DNA from: Hyperoodon ampullatus
Lineage: Eukaryota; Chordata; Mammalia; Artiodactyla; Ziphiidae
Length of the DNA stretch: 64,000 bases
Reading direction: 5' to 3'
Assembly: GCA_949752795.1 (NCBI GenBank)
Contig: CATKHW010000058.1
Location: 2,108,001 to 2,172,000, forward strand
Position numbers and translations under genes: made by a program. The notes below the pieces were generated by a model. That model saw only the letters and a program-made list of their open reading frames with translations. It made no database searches and was not told the DNA's origin. Positions 11,990 to 24,214 of the stretch are shown in pieces (position 1 is the stretch's first letter; each line of letters starts with the position of its first letter).

Positions 11990-11995
11990 AATAAA
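11990..11995 (+). other. AATAAA created in M7 distal end
   Basis: ATTAACCAAAG has become ATTAAATAAAG, giving a canonical polyadenylation hexamer. It marks the A-to-B junction and is useful as a subtype tag. No gene precedes it. Confidence 0.5.
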
Positions 11996-12041
11996 GTCTC
12001 AGCCACCCACTGGGAACCAGTATAGGTCCTGCACCAAAATT

Positions 12042-13780
12042 TTGGACTTGCGGTCAGCTCTCCAAAAACGAGTTGAAAAATGGAGCTCAGGGGCACAGCA
12101 ATTCACAAACTGGCAGAGTAATAAAGGACAAGTATCGTCCAAAAATCTGTTGAGGGAAGGCAACGAGGCGGACTTGAAAGCGAGGCAGAATACCAGGAAA
12201 CAGATTTCAAGAGGTACATTGGAATCGCCTTTAAAGCACAGGAAGAAGGGCACAACTTCGACAATGATGCACTTGGCCAAAAAGGGCGTATGCGTTTTCT
12301 CCTGAATATATTCAGGAGAAAACACATACGCCCTTTTTGGCCAAGCAAGCAAGCGGGCAATGCAAATCTGCACTACAAAGAAGTATCACTTCCCACCGGT
12401 CAAAAGGGACATCCACAAAATGTGTAAGAACAAGAAAGGCAAGACAGGCCCTGGAGAACAGGGAGCCTTGTTATGCTGATGGGCGGGATGTAAATTGCCA
12501 ACTGCCTCTCTGGAGGAGTGCATTGTGTTCCCTAAAACAAGTAAAGAACAGAGCTACAGAGCCAAGGGCCCTTCCAGTCTAGGGAATATACCTTGGGAAA
12601 ACTGAAAATCAATAAGACAGAGCCACCCCAAAATTTAGGGCTCCACTGCTTACAAGGACCTCAACTTGGATACACCTTAAGTATCCCAGGAAATATAAAA
12701 ATGGTTCAAAAAATTCTGGTACTTACGTACGATGGAATATCCCTCAGCCATGAAATCAATGTCATAAGACCAGTAGCAGCAAAATGGGTGGATTCAGGTA
12801 CGATGATTCTAAGTGAAATAAGTCACACAGAAAAAGAAACTTATCATAAGATATCACTTATGAAGATCCTGTAAACATGGCTACACTTGAACTGAGTTAG
12901 GAAAGAGAACAGTATCTCATATTTAGAAAACATTCTTATGCCTGCTTAAGGTGGAAGGAGAGGTGGGGTGATGCATAAAACCAGAGTTTGATATAAGCAC
13001 AGGTACCGTTCCAAAAACCAACAATGGAATACACAAGACCTACTCCTTTCTCAGTGAAAGGGACTCAAAACCCCATATTTCGCGCAGAGGAATATATCTG
13101 ACTAGTAAGAATCTTAAAACCTATGTATTGATATGTCTCCATAAGTGAATCAAGTGTGTCTAGACTGGCATAAACATGGCAACGAGAATCAGCTCAATCC
13201 ACTATAAAAAGGAATTTCAAAAACAAAACAAAAAAAACTGGGAAATTCTTTACAATTCCTTCCGGGTCCCTGATGAAACCTGGAATGACCCTATCTATAA
13301 CGACAGCTGGATGTGGCATAAGGAGGGACACTTGAGACTGAGTCGATTGGTGAGATTGGGTGAGTAAATGCAGACCATTTAAAGCAATAATGCATGGCAC
13401 CAATTCCATGGGTCCCAACTCTCCAGGTTGAAGGGAATATTACTACAGCTATAACATGTACGGGAAACCTAAAGAACGGACACACTGTGAATACGAAAGG
13501 TTTCTAAAACTCAACGAATAGTCCCTCTCCTGGTGCTCCGGTTTGACTTTCCATCTGCTTTACTATCAACCTCCCAACTTGGAGAGACAGCCCCTTTAAC
13601 CTCCTGGTTCACACAGGTTGCCAATTTGGCAGAGGATGAAAGCGAAGAGGGAGAACCAATGAGAGAGTAGCTGTTAGGCATTTGGACGGGCACATCTCAC
13701 TCTAACTTCCCCGCAGGAAGAAGAATTAACCAAAGTCTCAGCCACCCACCGGGAACCAGTATAGGTCCTGAACCAAAATT
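12042..13780 (+). repeat. Satellite monomer M8 (B subtype)
   Basis: 1739 bp. B-type marks are CAGCTCTCC near 12055, ACTGGCAGAG near 12110, and GGTACATTGG in place of GGTACGTTGG near 12214, a CpG loss inside the CENP-B-like motif. Identical by eye to M11. Confidence 0.97.
12272..12345 (+). repeat. Inverted repeat of M8
   Basis: One change, AAAACACAT for AAAACGCAT, a CpG loss in the right arm. Confidence 0.93.
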
Positions 13781-15519
13781 TTGGACTTGCGGTCAGCTCA
13801 CCAAAAACGAGTTGAAAAATGGAGCTCAGGGGCACAGCAATTCACAAACTGGCCGAGTAATAAAGGACAACTATCGTCCAAAAATCTGTTGAGGGAAGGC
13901 AACGAGGCGGACTTGAAAGCGAAGCAGAATAGCAGGAAACAGATTTCCATAAGTACGTTGGAATCGCCTTTAAAGCACAGGAAGAGGGGCACAACTTCGA
14001 CAATGATGCACTTGGCCAAAAAGGGTGTATGCGTTTTCCCCTGAATATCTTCAGGAGAAAACGCATATGCCCTTTTTGGCCAAGCAAGCAAGCGGGAAAT
14101 GCAAATCTGCACTACAAAGAAGTATCACTTCCCACCGGTCAAAAGGGACATCCACAAAATGTGTAAAAACCAGAAAGGCAAGACAGGCCCTGGAGAACAG
14201 GGAGCCTTGTTATGCTGATGGGCGGGATGTAAATTGCCAACTGCCTCTCTGGAGGAGTGCATTGTGTTCCCTAAAACAAGTAAACAACAGAGCTACAGAG
14301 CCAAGGGCCTTTCCAGTCTAGGGAATATACCTCGGGAAAACTGAAAATCAATAAGACAGAGCCACCCCAAAATTTAGGGCTGCACTGCTTACAGGGACCT
14401 CAACTTGGATCCACCTTAAGTATCCCAGGAAATATAAAAATGGTTCAAAAAATTCTGGTACTTACGTACGATGGAATATCCCTCAACCATGAAATCAATG
14501 TCATAAGACAAGTAGAAGCAAAATGGGTGGATTCAGGTATGATGATTCTAAGTGAAATAAGTCACACAGAAAAAGTAACTTATCATAAGATATCAGTTAT
14601 GAAGATCCTGTAAACATGGCTACACTTGAACTGAGTTAGGAAAGAGAACAGTGTCTCATATTTAGAAAACACTCTTATGCCTGCTTAAGGGGGAAGGAGA
14701 GGTGGGGTGATGCATAAAACCTGAGTTTGATATAAGCACACATACCGTTCCAAAAACCAACTATGGAATAGACAAGACCTACACCTTTCTCAGTGAAAGG
14801 GACTCAAAACACCATATTTCCCGCAGAGGAATATATCTGACTAGTAAGAATCTTAAAACCTATGTATTGATATGTCTCCGTAAGGGAATCAAGTGTGTCT
14901 AGACTGGCATAAACATGGCAGCGAGAATCAGCTCAAACCCACTATAAAAAGGAATTTCAAAAACAAAACAAAAAAAATGGGAAATTCTTTACAATTCCTT
15001 CAGGGTCTCTGAGGAAACCTGGAATGACCATATATACAACGACAGCTGGATGTGGCATAAGGAGGGACACTTGGGACTGAGACGATTGGTGAGATTGGGT
15101 GAGCAAATGCAGACCCTTTAAAGCACAAATGCTTGGCACCCATTCCATAAGTCCCAACTGTCCAGGTTGAAGGGAATATTACTACAGCTATAACATGTAC
15201 GGGAAACCTAGAGAACGGACACACTGTGAATATGAAAGGTTTCTAAAACTCAACGAATAGCCCCTATCCTGGTGCTCTGGTTTGACTTTCCATCTGCTTT
15301 ACTATCAACCTCCCAACTTGGAGAGACAGCCCCTTTAACCTCCTGGTTCGCACAGGTTTCCAATTTGGCAGAGGATGAAAGGGAAGAGGGAGAAACAATG
15401 AGAGAGTAGCTGTTAGGCATTTGGACCGGCACATATCACTGTAATTTCCCGGCAGGAATAAGAATTAACCAAAGTCTCAGCCACCCACCGGGAACCAGTA
15501 TATATCCTGAACCAAAATT
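13781..15519 (+). repeat. Satellite monomer M9 (C subtype)
   Basis: 1739 bp, third unit of the trimer. Its palindrome carries GGGTGTATG and CATATGCCC. It matches M12 up to 15148. After that its distal part follows M6 (TCCATAAGTCC, AACTGTCCAGG), while M12 follows M5, so M9 is a mosaic of two subtypes. Confidence 0.97.
14011..14084 (+). repeat. Inverted repeat of M9
   Basis: Four changes: CpG to TpG in each arm, CTCC to CCCC in the left arm only, and ATCTTC at the centre. Confidence 0.92.
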
Positions 15520-15749
15520 TTGGACTTGCGGTCAGCTCACCAAAAACGAGTTGAAAAATGGAGCTCAGGGGCACAGCAATTCACAAACTGGCCGAGTAAT
15601 AAAGGACAACTATCGTCCAAAAATCTGTTGAGGGAAGGCAACGAGGCGGACTTGAAAGAGAGGCAGAATAGCAGGAAACAGATTTCAAGAGGTACGTTGG
15701 AATCGCCTTTAAAGCACAGGAAGAGGGGCACAACTTCGACAATGATGCA

Positions 15750-15823
15750 CTTGGCCAAAAAGGGCGTATGCGTTTTCTCCTGAATATATTCAGGAGAAAA
15801 GGCATACGTCCTTTTTGACCAAG
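15750..15823 (+). repeat. Inverted repeat of M10
   Basis: Same three right-arm changes as in M7. Confidence 0.93.
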
Positions 15824-17206
15824 CAAGCAAGCGGGCAATGCAAATCTGCACTACAAAGAAGTATCACTTCCAACTGGTCAAAAGAGACATCCACAAAATA
15901 TGTAAAAACCAGAAAGGCAAGACAGGCCCTGGAGAACAGGGAGCCTTGTTATGCTGATGGGCGGGATGTAAATTGCCAACTGCCTCTCTGGAGGAGTGCA
16001 TTGTGTTCCCTAAAACAAGTAAACAACAGAGCTACAGAGCCAAGGGCACTTCCAGTCTAGGGACTATACCTTGAGAAAACTGAAAATCAATAAGACAGAG
16101 CCACCCCAAAATTTAGGGCTGCACTGCTTACAAGGACCTCAACTTGGATACACCTTAAGTATCCCAGGAAATATAAAAATGGGTCAAAAAATTGTGGTAC
16201 TTACGTACGATGGAATATCCCTCAGCCATGAAATCAAAGCCATAAGACCAGTAGCAGCAAAATGGGTGTATTCAGGTACGATGATTCTAAGCGAAATAAG
16301 TCACACAGAAAAAGAAACTTATCATAAGGTATCACTTAAGAAGATCCTATAAACATGGCTACACTTGAACTGAGTTAGGAAAGAGAACAGTGTCTCATGT
16401 TTAGAAAACACTCTTATGCCTGCTTAAGAGGGAAGGAGAGGTGGGGTGATGCATAAAACCAGAGTTTGATATAAGAACAGGTACCGTTCCAAAAACAAAC
16501 TATGGAATAGACAAGACCTACACCTTCCTCAGTGAAAGGGATTCAAAACCCCATATTTCCCGCAGAGGAATATATCTGACTAGTAAGAATCTTAAAACCT
16601 ATGTATTGATATGTCTCCGTAAGGGAATCAAGTGTGTCTAGACTGACATAAACATGGCAGCGAGAATCAGCTCAAACCCACTCTAAAAAGGAATTTCAAA
16701 AACAAAACAAAAAAACGGGGAAATTCTTTACAATTCCTTCAGTGTCTCTGATGAAACCTGGAATGACCCTATCTACAACGACAGCTGGATGTGGCATAAG
16801 GAGGGACACTTGGGACTGAGACGATTGGTGAGTTTGGGTGAGCAAATGAAGACACTTTAAAGCACAAATGCAAGTCACCCATTCAATGGGTCCCAACTCT
16901 CCAGGTTGAAGGGAATATTACTACAGTTATAACATGTACGGGAAACCTAGAGAACGGACATGCTGTGAATACGAAAGGTTTCTAAAACTCAACGAATAGT
17001 CCCTCTCCTGGTGCTCCGGTTTGACTTTCCATCTGCTTAACTATCAACCTCCCAACTTGGAGAGACAGCCCCTTTAACCTCCTGGTTCGCACAGGTTGCC
17101 AATTTGGCAGAGGATGAAAGGGAAGAGGGAGAACCAATGAGAGAGTAGCTGTTAGGCATTTGGACGGGCACATAACACTGTAATTTCCCGGCAGGAAGAA
17201 GAATTA

Positions 17207-17212
17207 AATAAA
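17207..17212 (+). other. AATAAA in M10 distal end
   Basis: Same derived hexamer as in M7, at an offset of 5217 bp. Confidence 0.5.
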
Positions 17213-17258
17213 GTCTCAGCCACCCACTGGGAACCAGTATAGGTCCTGCACCAAAATT

Positions 17259-18997
17259 TTGGACTTGCGGTCAGCTCTCCAAAAACGAGTTGAAAAATGG
17301 AGCTCAGGGGCACAGCAATTCACAAACTGGCAGAGTAATAAAGGACAAGTATCGTCCAAAAATCTGTTGAGGGAAGGCAACGAGGCGGACTTGAAAGCGA
17401 GGCAGAATACCAGGAAACAGATTTCAAGAGGTACATTGGAATCGCCTTTAAAGCACAGGAAGAAGGGCACAACTTCGACAATGATGCACTTGGCCAAAAA
17501 GGGCGTATGCGTTTTCTCCTGAATATATTCAGGAGAAAACACATACGCCCTTTTTGGCCAAGCAAGCAAGCGGGCAATGCAAATCTGCACTACAAAGAAG
17601 TATCACTTCCCACCGGTCAAAAGGGACATCCACAAAATGTGTAAGAACAAGAAAGGCAAGACAGGCCCTGGAGAACAGGGAGCCTTGTTATGCTGATGGG
17701 CGGGATGTAAATTGCCAACTGCCTCTCTGGAGGAGTGCATTGTGTTCCCTAAAACAAGTAAAGAACAGAGCTACAGAGCCAAGGGCCCTTCCAGTCTAGG
17801 GAATATACCTTGGGAAAACTGAAAATCAATAAGACAGAGCCACCCCAAAATTTAGGGCTCCACTGCTTACAAGGACCTCAACTTGGATACACCTTAAGTA
17901 TCCCAGGAAATATAAAAATGGTTCAAAAAATTCTGGTACTTACGTACGATGGAATATCCCTCAGCCATGAAATCAATGTCATAAGACCAGTAGCAGCAAA
18001 ATGGGTGGATTCAGGTACGATGATTCTAAGTGAAATAAGTCACACAGAAAAAGAAACTTATCATAAGATATCACTTATGAAGATCCTGTAAACATGGCTA
18101 CACTTGAACTGAGTTAGGAAAGAGAACAGTATCTCATATTTAGAAAACATTCTTATGCCTGCTTAAGGTGGAAGGAGAGGTGGGGTGATGCATAAAACCA
18201 GAGTTTGATATAAGCACAGGTACCGTTCCAAAAACCAACAATGGAATACACAAGACCTACTCCTTTCTCAGTGAAAGGGACTCAAAACCCCATATTTCGC
18301 GCAGAGGAATATATCTGACTAGTAAGAATCTTAAAACCTATGTATTGATATGTCTCCATAAGTGAATCAAGTGTGTCTAGACTGGCATAAACATGGCAAC
18401 GAGAATCAGCTCAATCCACTATAAAAAGGAATTTCAAAAACAAAACAAAAAAAACTGGGAAATTCTTTACAATTCCTTCCGGGTCCCTGATGAAACCTGG
18501 AATGACCCTATCTATAACGACAGCTGGATGTGGCATAAGGAGGGACACTTGAGACTGAGTCGATTGGTGAGATTGGGTGAGTAAATGCAGACCATTTAAA
18601 GCAATAATGCATGGCACCAATTCCATGGGTCCCAACTCTCCAGGTTGAAGGGAATATTACTACAGCTATAACATGTACGGGAAACCTAAAGAACGGACAC
18701 ACTGTGAATACGAAAGGTTTCTAAAACTCAACGAATAGTCCCTCTCCTGGTGCTCCGGTTTGACTTTCCATCTGCTTTACTATCAACCTCCCAACTTGGA
18801 GAGACAGCCCCTTTAACCTCCTGGTTCACACAGGTTGCCAATTTGGCAGAGGATGAAAGCGAAGAGGGAGAACCAATGAGAGAGTAGCTGTTAGGCATTT
18901 GGACGGGCACATCTCACTCTAACTTCCCCGCAGGAAGAAGAATTAACCAAAGTCTCAGCCACCCACCGGGAACCAGTATAGGTCCTGAACCAAAATT
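17259..18997 (+). repeat. Satellite monomer M11 (B subtype)
   Basis: 1739 bp, exact by eye to M8. It shares even rare variants such as TTTCGCGCAGAGG (near 18296) and CATAAGTGAATC (near 18357). Confidence 0.97.
17489..17562 (+). repeat. Inverted repeat of M11
   Basis: Same single change as in M8. Confidence 0.93.
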
Positions 18998-20736
18998 TTG
19001 GACTTGCGGTCAGCTCACCAAAAACGAGTTGAAAAATGGAGCTCAGGGGCACAGCAATTCACAAACTGGCCGAGTAATAAAGGACAACTATCGTCCAAAA
19101 ATCTGTTGAGGGAAGGCAACGAGGCGGACTTGAAAGCGAAGCAGAATAGCAGGAAACAGATTTCCATAAGTACGTTGGAATCGCCTTTAAAGCACAGGAA
19201 GAGGGGCACAACTTCGACAATGATGCACTTGGCCAAAAAGGGTGTATGCGTTTTCCCCTGAATATCTTCAGGAGAAAACGCATATGCCCTTTTTGGCCAA
19301 GCAAGCAAGCGGGAAATGCAAATCTGCACTACAAAGAAGTATCACTTCCCACCGGTCAAAAGGGACATCCACAAAATGTGTAAAAACCAGAAAGGCAAGA
19401 CAGGCCCTGGAGAACAGGGAGCCTTGTTATGCTGATGGGCGGGATGTAAATTGCCAACTGCCTCTCTGGAGGAGTGCATTGTGTTCCCTAAAACAAGTAA
19501 ACAACAGAGCTACAGAGCCAAGGGCCTTTCCAGTCTAGGGAATATACCTCGGGAAAACTGAAAATCAATAAGACAGAGCCACCCCAAAATTTAGGGCTGC
19601 ACTGCTTACAGGGACCTCAACTTGGATCCACCTTAAGTATCCCAGGAAATATAAAAATGGTTCAAAAAATTCTGGTACTTACGTACGATGGAATATCCCT
19701 CAACCATGAAATCAATGTCATAAGACAAGTAGAAGCAAAATGGGTGGATTCAGGTATGATGATTCTAAGTGAAATAAGTCACACAGAAAAAGTAACTTAT
19801 CATAAGATATCAGTTATGAAGATCCTGTAAACATGGCTACACTTGAACTGAGTTAGGAAAGAGAACAGTGTCTCATATTTAGAAAACACTCTTATGCCTG
19901 CTTAAGGGGGAAGGAGAGGTGGGGTGATGCATAAAACCTGAGTTTGATATAAGCACACATACCGTTCCAAAAACCAACTATGGAATAGACAAGACCTACA
20001 CCTTTCTCAGTGAAAGGGACTCAAAACACCATATTTCCCGCAGAGGAATATATCTGACTAGTAAGAATCTTAAAACCTATGTATTGATATGTCTCCGTAA
20101 GGGAATCAAGTGTGTCTAGACTGGCATAAACATGGCAGCGAGAATCAGCTCAAACCCACTATAAAAAGGAATTTCAAAAACAAAACAAAAAAAATGGGAA
20201 ATTCTTTACAATTCCTTCAGGGTCTCTGAGGAAACCTGGAATGACCATATATACAACGACAGCTGGATGTGGCATAAGGAGGGACACTTGGGACTGAGAC
20301 GATTGGTGAGATTGGGTGAGCAAATGCAGACCCTTTAAAGCACAAATGCTTGGCACCCATTCCATGAGTCCCAACTCTCCAGGTTGAAGGAAATATTACT
20401 ACAGCTATAACATGTACAGGAAACCTAGAGAATGGACACACTGTGAATACGAAAGGTTTCTAAAACTCAACGAATAGTCCCTATCCTGGTGCTCCGGTTT
20501 GACTTTCCATCTGCTTTACTATCAACCTCCCAACTTGTAGAGACAGCCCCTTTAACCTCCTGGTTCGCACAGGTTTCCAATTTGGCAGAGGATGAAAGGG
20601 AAGAGGGAGAACCAATGAGAGAGTAGCTGTTAGGCATTTGGACGGGCACATATCACTCTAAATTCCCGGCAGGAAGAAGAATTAACCAAAGTCTAAGCCA
20701 CCCACTGGGAACCAGTATAGGTCCTGAACCAAAATT
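18998..20736 (+). repeat. Satellite monomer M12 (C subtype)
   Basis: 1739 bp. Exact by eye to M9 up to 20365. At 20366 it switches (TCCATGAGTCC) and then resembles M5 distal sequence. This marks the right limit of the perfect trimer duplication. Confidence 0.97.
19228..19301 (+). repeat. Inverted repeat of M12
   Basis: Same four changes as in M9. Confidence 0.92.
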
Positions 20737-20966
20737 TTGGACTTGCGGTCAGCTCACCAAAAACGAGTTGAAAAATGGAGCTCAGGGGCACAGCAATTCA
20801 CAAACTGGCCGAGTAATAAAGGACAACTATCGTCCAAAAATCTGTTGAGGGAAGGCAACGAGGCGGACATGAAAGCCAGGCAGAATAGCAGGAAACAGAT
20901 TTCAAGAGGTACGTTGGAATCGCCTTTAAAGCACAGGAAGAGGGGCACAACTTCGACAATGATGCC

Positions 20967-21040
20967 CTTGTCCAAAAAGGGCGTATGCGTTTTCTCCTGA
21001 ATATATTCAGGAGAAAACGCATACGACCTTTTTGACCAAG
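20967..21040 (+). repeat. Inverted repeat of M13
   Basis: Three changes: CTTGTCC in the left arm, ACGACC and TTGACC in the right. Confidence 0.92.
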
Positions 21041-22423
21041 CAAGCAAGCGGGCAATGCAAATCTTCACTACAAAGAAATATCACTTCCCACCGGTCAAAA
21101 GAGACATCCACAAAATGTGTAAAAACCAGAAAGGCAAGACAGGCCCTGGAGAACAGGGAGCCTTGTTATGCTGATGGGCGGGATGTAAATTGCCAACTGC
21201 CTCTCTGGAGGAGTGCATTGTGTTCCCTAAAACAAGTAAACAACAGAGCTACAGAGCCAAGGGCACTTCCAGTCTTGGGAATATACCTTGAGAAAACTGA
21301 AAATCAATAAGACAGAGCCACCCCAAAATTTAGGGCTGCACTGCTTACAAGGACCTCAACTTGGATACACCTTAAGTATCCCAGGAAATATAAAAATGGG
21401 TCAAAAAATTGTGGTACTTACGTACGATGGAATATCCCTCAGCCATGAAATCAAAGTCATAAGACCAGTAGCAGCAAAATGGGTGTATTCAGGTACGATG
21501 ATTCTAAGCGAAATAAGTCACATAGAAAAAGAAACTTATCATAAGGTATCACTTAAGAAGATCCTATAAACATGGCTACACTTGAACTGAGTTAGGAAAG
21601 AGAACAGTGTCTCATATTTAGAAAACACTCTTATGACTGCTTAAGAGGGAAGGAGAGGTGGGGTGATGCATAAAACCAGAGTTTGATAAAAGCACCGGTA
21701 CCGTTCCAAAAACCAACTATGGAATAGACAAGACCTACACCTTCCTCAGTGAAAGGGATTCAAAACCCCATATTTCCCGCAGAGGAATATATCTGACTAG
21801 TAAGAATCTTAAAACCTATGTATTGATATGTCTCCGTAAGGGAATCAAGTGTGTCTAGACTGACATAAACATGGCAGCGAGAATCAGCTCAAACCCACTC
21901 TAAAAAGGAATTTCAAAAACAAAACAAAAAAACTGGGAAATTCTTTACAATTCCTTCAGTGTCTCTGATGAAACCTGGAATGACCCTATCTACAACGACA
22001 GCTGGATGTGGCATAAGGAGGGACACTTGGGACTGAGACGATTGGTGAGTTTGGGTGAGCAAATGAAGACACTTTAAAGCACAAATGCAAGGCACCCATT
22101 CAATGGGTCCCAACTCTCCAGGTTGAAGGGAATATTACTACAGTTATAACATGTACGGGAAACCTAGAGAACGGACATGCTGTGAATAGGAAAGGTTTCT
22201 AAAACTCAACGAATAGTCCCTCTCCTGGTGCTCCGGTTTGACTTTCCATCTGCTTAACTATCAACCTCCCAACTTGGAGAGACAGCCCCTTTAACCTCCT
22301 GGTTCGCACAGGTTGCCAATTTGGCAGAGGATGAAAGGGAAGAGGGAGAACCAATGAGAGAGTAGCTGTTAGGCATTTGGACGGGCACATAACACTGTAA
22401 TTTCCCGGCAGGAAGAAGAATTA

Positions 22424-22429
22424 AATAAA
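22424..22429 (+). other. AATAAA in M13 distal end
   Basis: Same derived hexamer, before the B-type monomer M14. Confidence 0.5.
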
Positions 22430-22475
22430 GTCTCAGCCACCCACTGGGAAACAGTATAGGTCCTGCACCAAAATT

Positions 22476-24214
22476 TTGGACTTGCGGTCAGCTCTCCAAA
22501 AACGAGTTGAAAAATGGAGCTCAGGGGCACAGCAATTCACAAACTGGCAGAGTAATAAAGGACAAGTATCGTCCAAAAATCTGTTGAGGGAAGGCAACGA
22601 GGCGGACTTGAAAGCGAGGCAGAATACCAGGAAACAGATTTCAAGAGGTACATTAGAATCGCCTTTAAAGCACAGAAAGAAGGGCACAACTTCGACAATG
22701 ATGCACTTGGCCAAAAAGGGCGTATGCGTTTTCTCCTGAATATATTCAGGAGAAAACGCATACGCCCTTTTTGGCCAAGCAAGCAAGCGGGCAATGCAAA
22801 TCTGCACTACAAAGAAGTATCACTTCCCACCGGTCAAAAGGGACATCCACAAAATGTGTAAGAACAAGAAAGGCAAGACAGGCCCTGGAGAACAGGGAGC
22901 CTTGTTATGCTGATGGGCGGGATGTAAATTGCCAACTGCCTCTCTGGAGGAGTGCATTGTGTTCCCTAAAACAAGTAAAGAACAGAGCTACAGAGCCAAG
23001 GGCCCTTCCAGTCTAGGGAATATACCTTGTGAAAACTGAAAATCAATAAGACAGAGCCACCCCAAAATTTAGGGCTCCACTGCTTACAAGGACCTCAACT
23101 TGGATACACCTTAAGTATCCCAGGAAATATAAAAATGGTTCAAAAAATTCTGGTACTTACGTACGATGGAATATCCCTCAGCCATGAAATCAATGTCATA
23201 AGACCAGTAGCAGCAAAATGGGTGGATTCAGGTACGATGATTCTAAGTGAAATAAGTCACACAGAAAAAGAAACTTATCATAAGATATCACTTATGAAGA
23301 TCCTGTAAACATGGCTACACTTGAACTGAGTTAGGAAAGAGAACAGTATCTCATATTTAGAAAACATTCTTATGCCTGCTTAAGGTGGAAGGAGAGGTGG
23401 GGTGATGCATAAAACCAGAGTTTGATATAAGCACAGGTACCGTTCCAAAAACCAACAATGGAATACACAAGACCTACTCCTTTCTCAGTGAAAGGGACTC
23501 AAAACCCCATATTTCCCGCAGAGGAATATATCTGACTAGTAAGAATCTTAAAACCTATGTATTGATATGTCTCCATAAGGGAATCAAGTGTGTCTAGACT
23601 GGCATAAACATGGCAGCGAGAATCAGCTCAAACCACTATAAAAAGGAATTTCAAAAACAAAACAAAAAAAACCGGGAAATTCTTTACAATTCCTTCCGGG
23701 TCCCTGATGAAACCTGGAATGACCCTATCTATAACGACAGCTGGATGTGGCATAAGGAGGGACACTTGAGACTGAGTCGATTGGTGAGATTGGGTGAGCA
23801 AATGCAGACCATTTAAAGCAATAAGGCATGGCACCAATTCCATGGGTCCCAACTCTCCAGGTTGAAGGGAATATTACTACAGCTATAACATGTACGGGAA
23901 ACCTAGAGAACGGACACACTGTGAATACGAAAGGTTTCTAAAACTCAACGAATAGTCCCTCTCCTGGTGCTCCGGTTTGACTTTCCATCTGCTTTACTAT
24001 CAACCTCCCAACTTGGAGAGACAGCCCCTTTAACCTCCTGGTTCACACAGGTTGCCAATTTGACAGAGGATGAAAGCGAAGAGGGAGAACCAATGAGAGA
24101 GTAGCTGTTAGGCATTTGGACGGGCACATCTCACTCTAACTTCCCCGCAGGAAGAAGAATTAACCAAAGTCTCAGCCACCCACCGGGAACCAGTATAGGT
24201 CCTGAACCAAAATT
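22476..24214 (+). repeat. Satellite monomer M14 (B subtype)
   Basis: 1739 bp, with the B marks CAGCTCTCC and GGTACATTAG. It matches M18 at an offset of 6951, with 22655 A against 29606 G as the clearest difference. It carries a perfect palindrome. Confidence 0.97.
22706..22779 (+). repeat. Perfect 74-bp palindrome of M14
   Basis: All 37 pairs match. Confidence 0.95.

Larger units (their letters stand above)
10303..12041 (+). repeat. Satellite monomer M7 (A subtype)
   Basis: 1739 bp, first unit of the trimeric repeat. A-type marks are CTTGAGAAAACTG near 10855, GGGATTCAAAACC near 11325, CTCTAAAAAGG in place of TATAAAAAGG near 11465, and a created AATAAA at 11990-11995. No difference from M10 was seen. 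Confidence 0.97.
15520..17258 (+). repeat. Satellite monomer M10 (A subtype)
   Basis: 1739 bp, exact by eye to M7 at an offset of 5217. It includes CTCTAAAAAGG near 16681 and AATAAA at 17207-17212. Confidence 0.97.
9823..20365 (+). repeat. Trimeric higher-order repeat, 5217-bp unit
   Basis: Sequence at 9823-15148 recurs at 15040-20365 at an offset of exactly 5217 bp (three 1739-bp monomers). I saw no difference in the stretches compared, including rare private variants. The left limit is the 3-bp deletion of M6 (9821), which M9 lacks. The right limit is 15149 A against 20366 G. The unit order is A-B-C (M7-M8-M9 and M10-M11-M12). A third, more diverged A (M13) follows. Confidence 0.93.
20737..22475 (+). 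repeat. Satellite monomer M13 (A subtype, diverged)
   Basis: 1739 bp. A-type by CTTGAGAAAACTG near 21289, CTCTAAAAAGG near 21898 and AATAAA at 22424-22429. It differs from M7/M10 at scattered bases, for instance GCCCTTGTCC at the palindrome's left end and AGCACCGGTACC near 21691. Its part right of 21836 belongs to the tetrameric repeat. Confidence 0.97.

Noticed and set aside
11990..11995. AATAAA as a working polyadenylation signal.
   Set aside because: It arose by a two-base change in one subtype and no gene or open frame ends before it.
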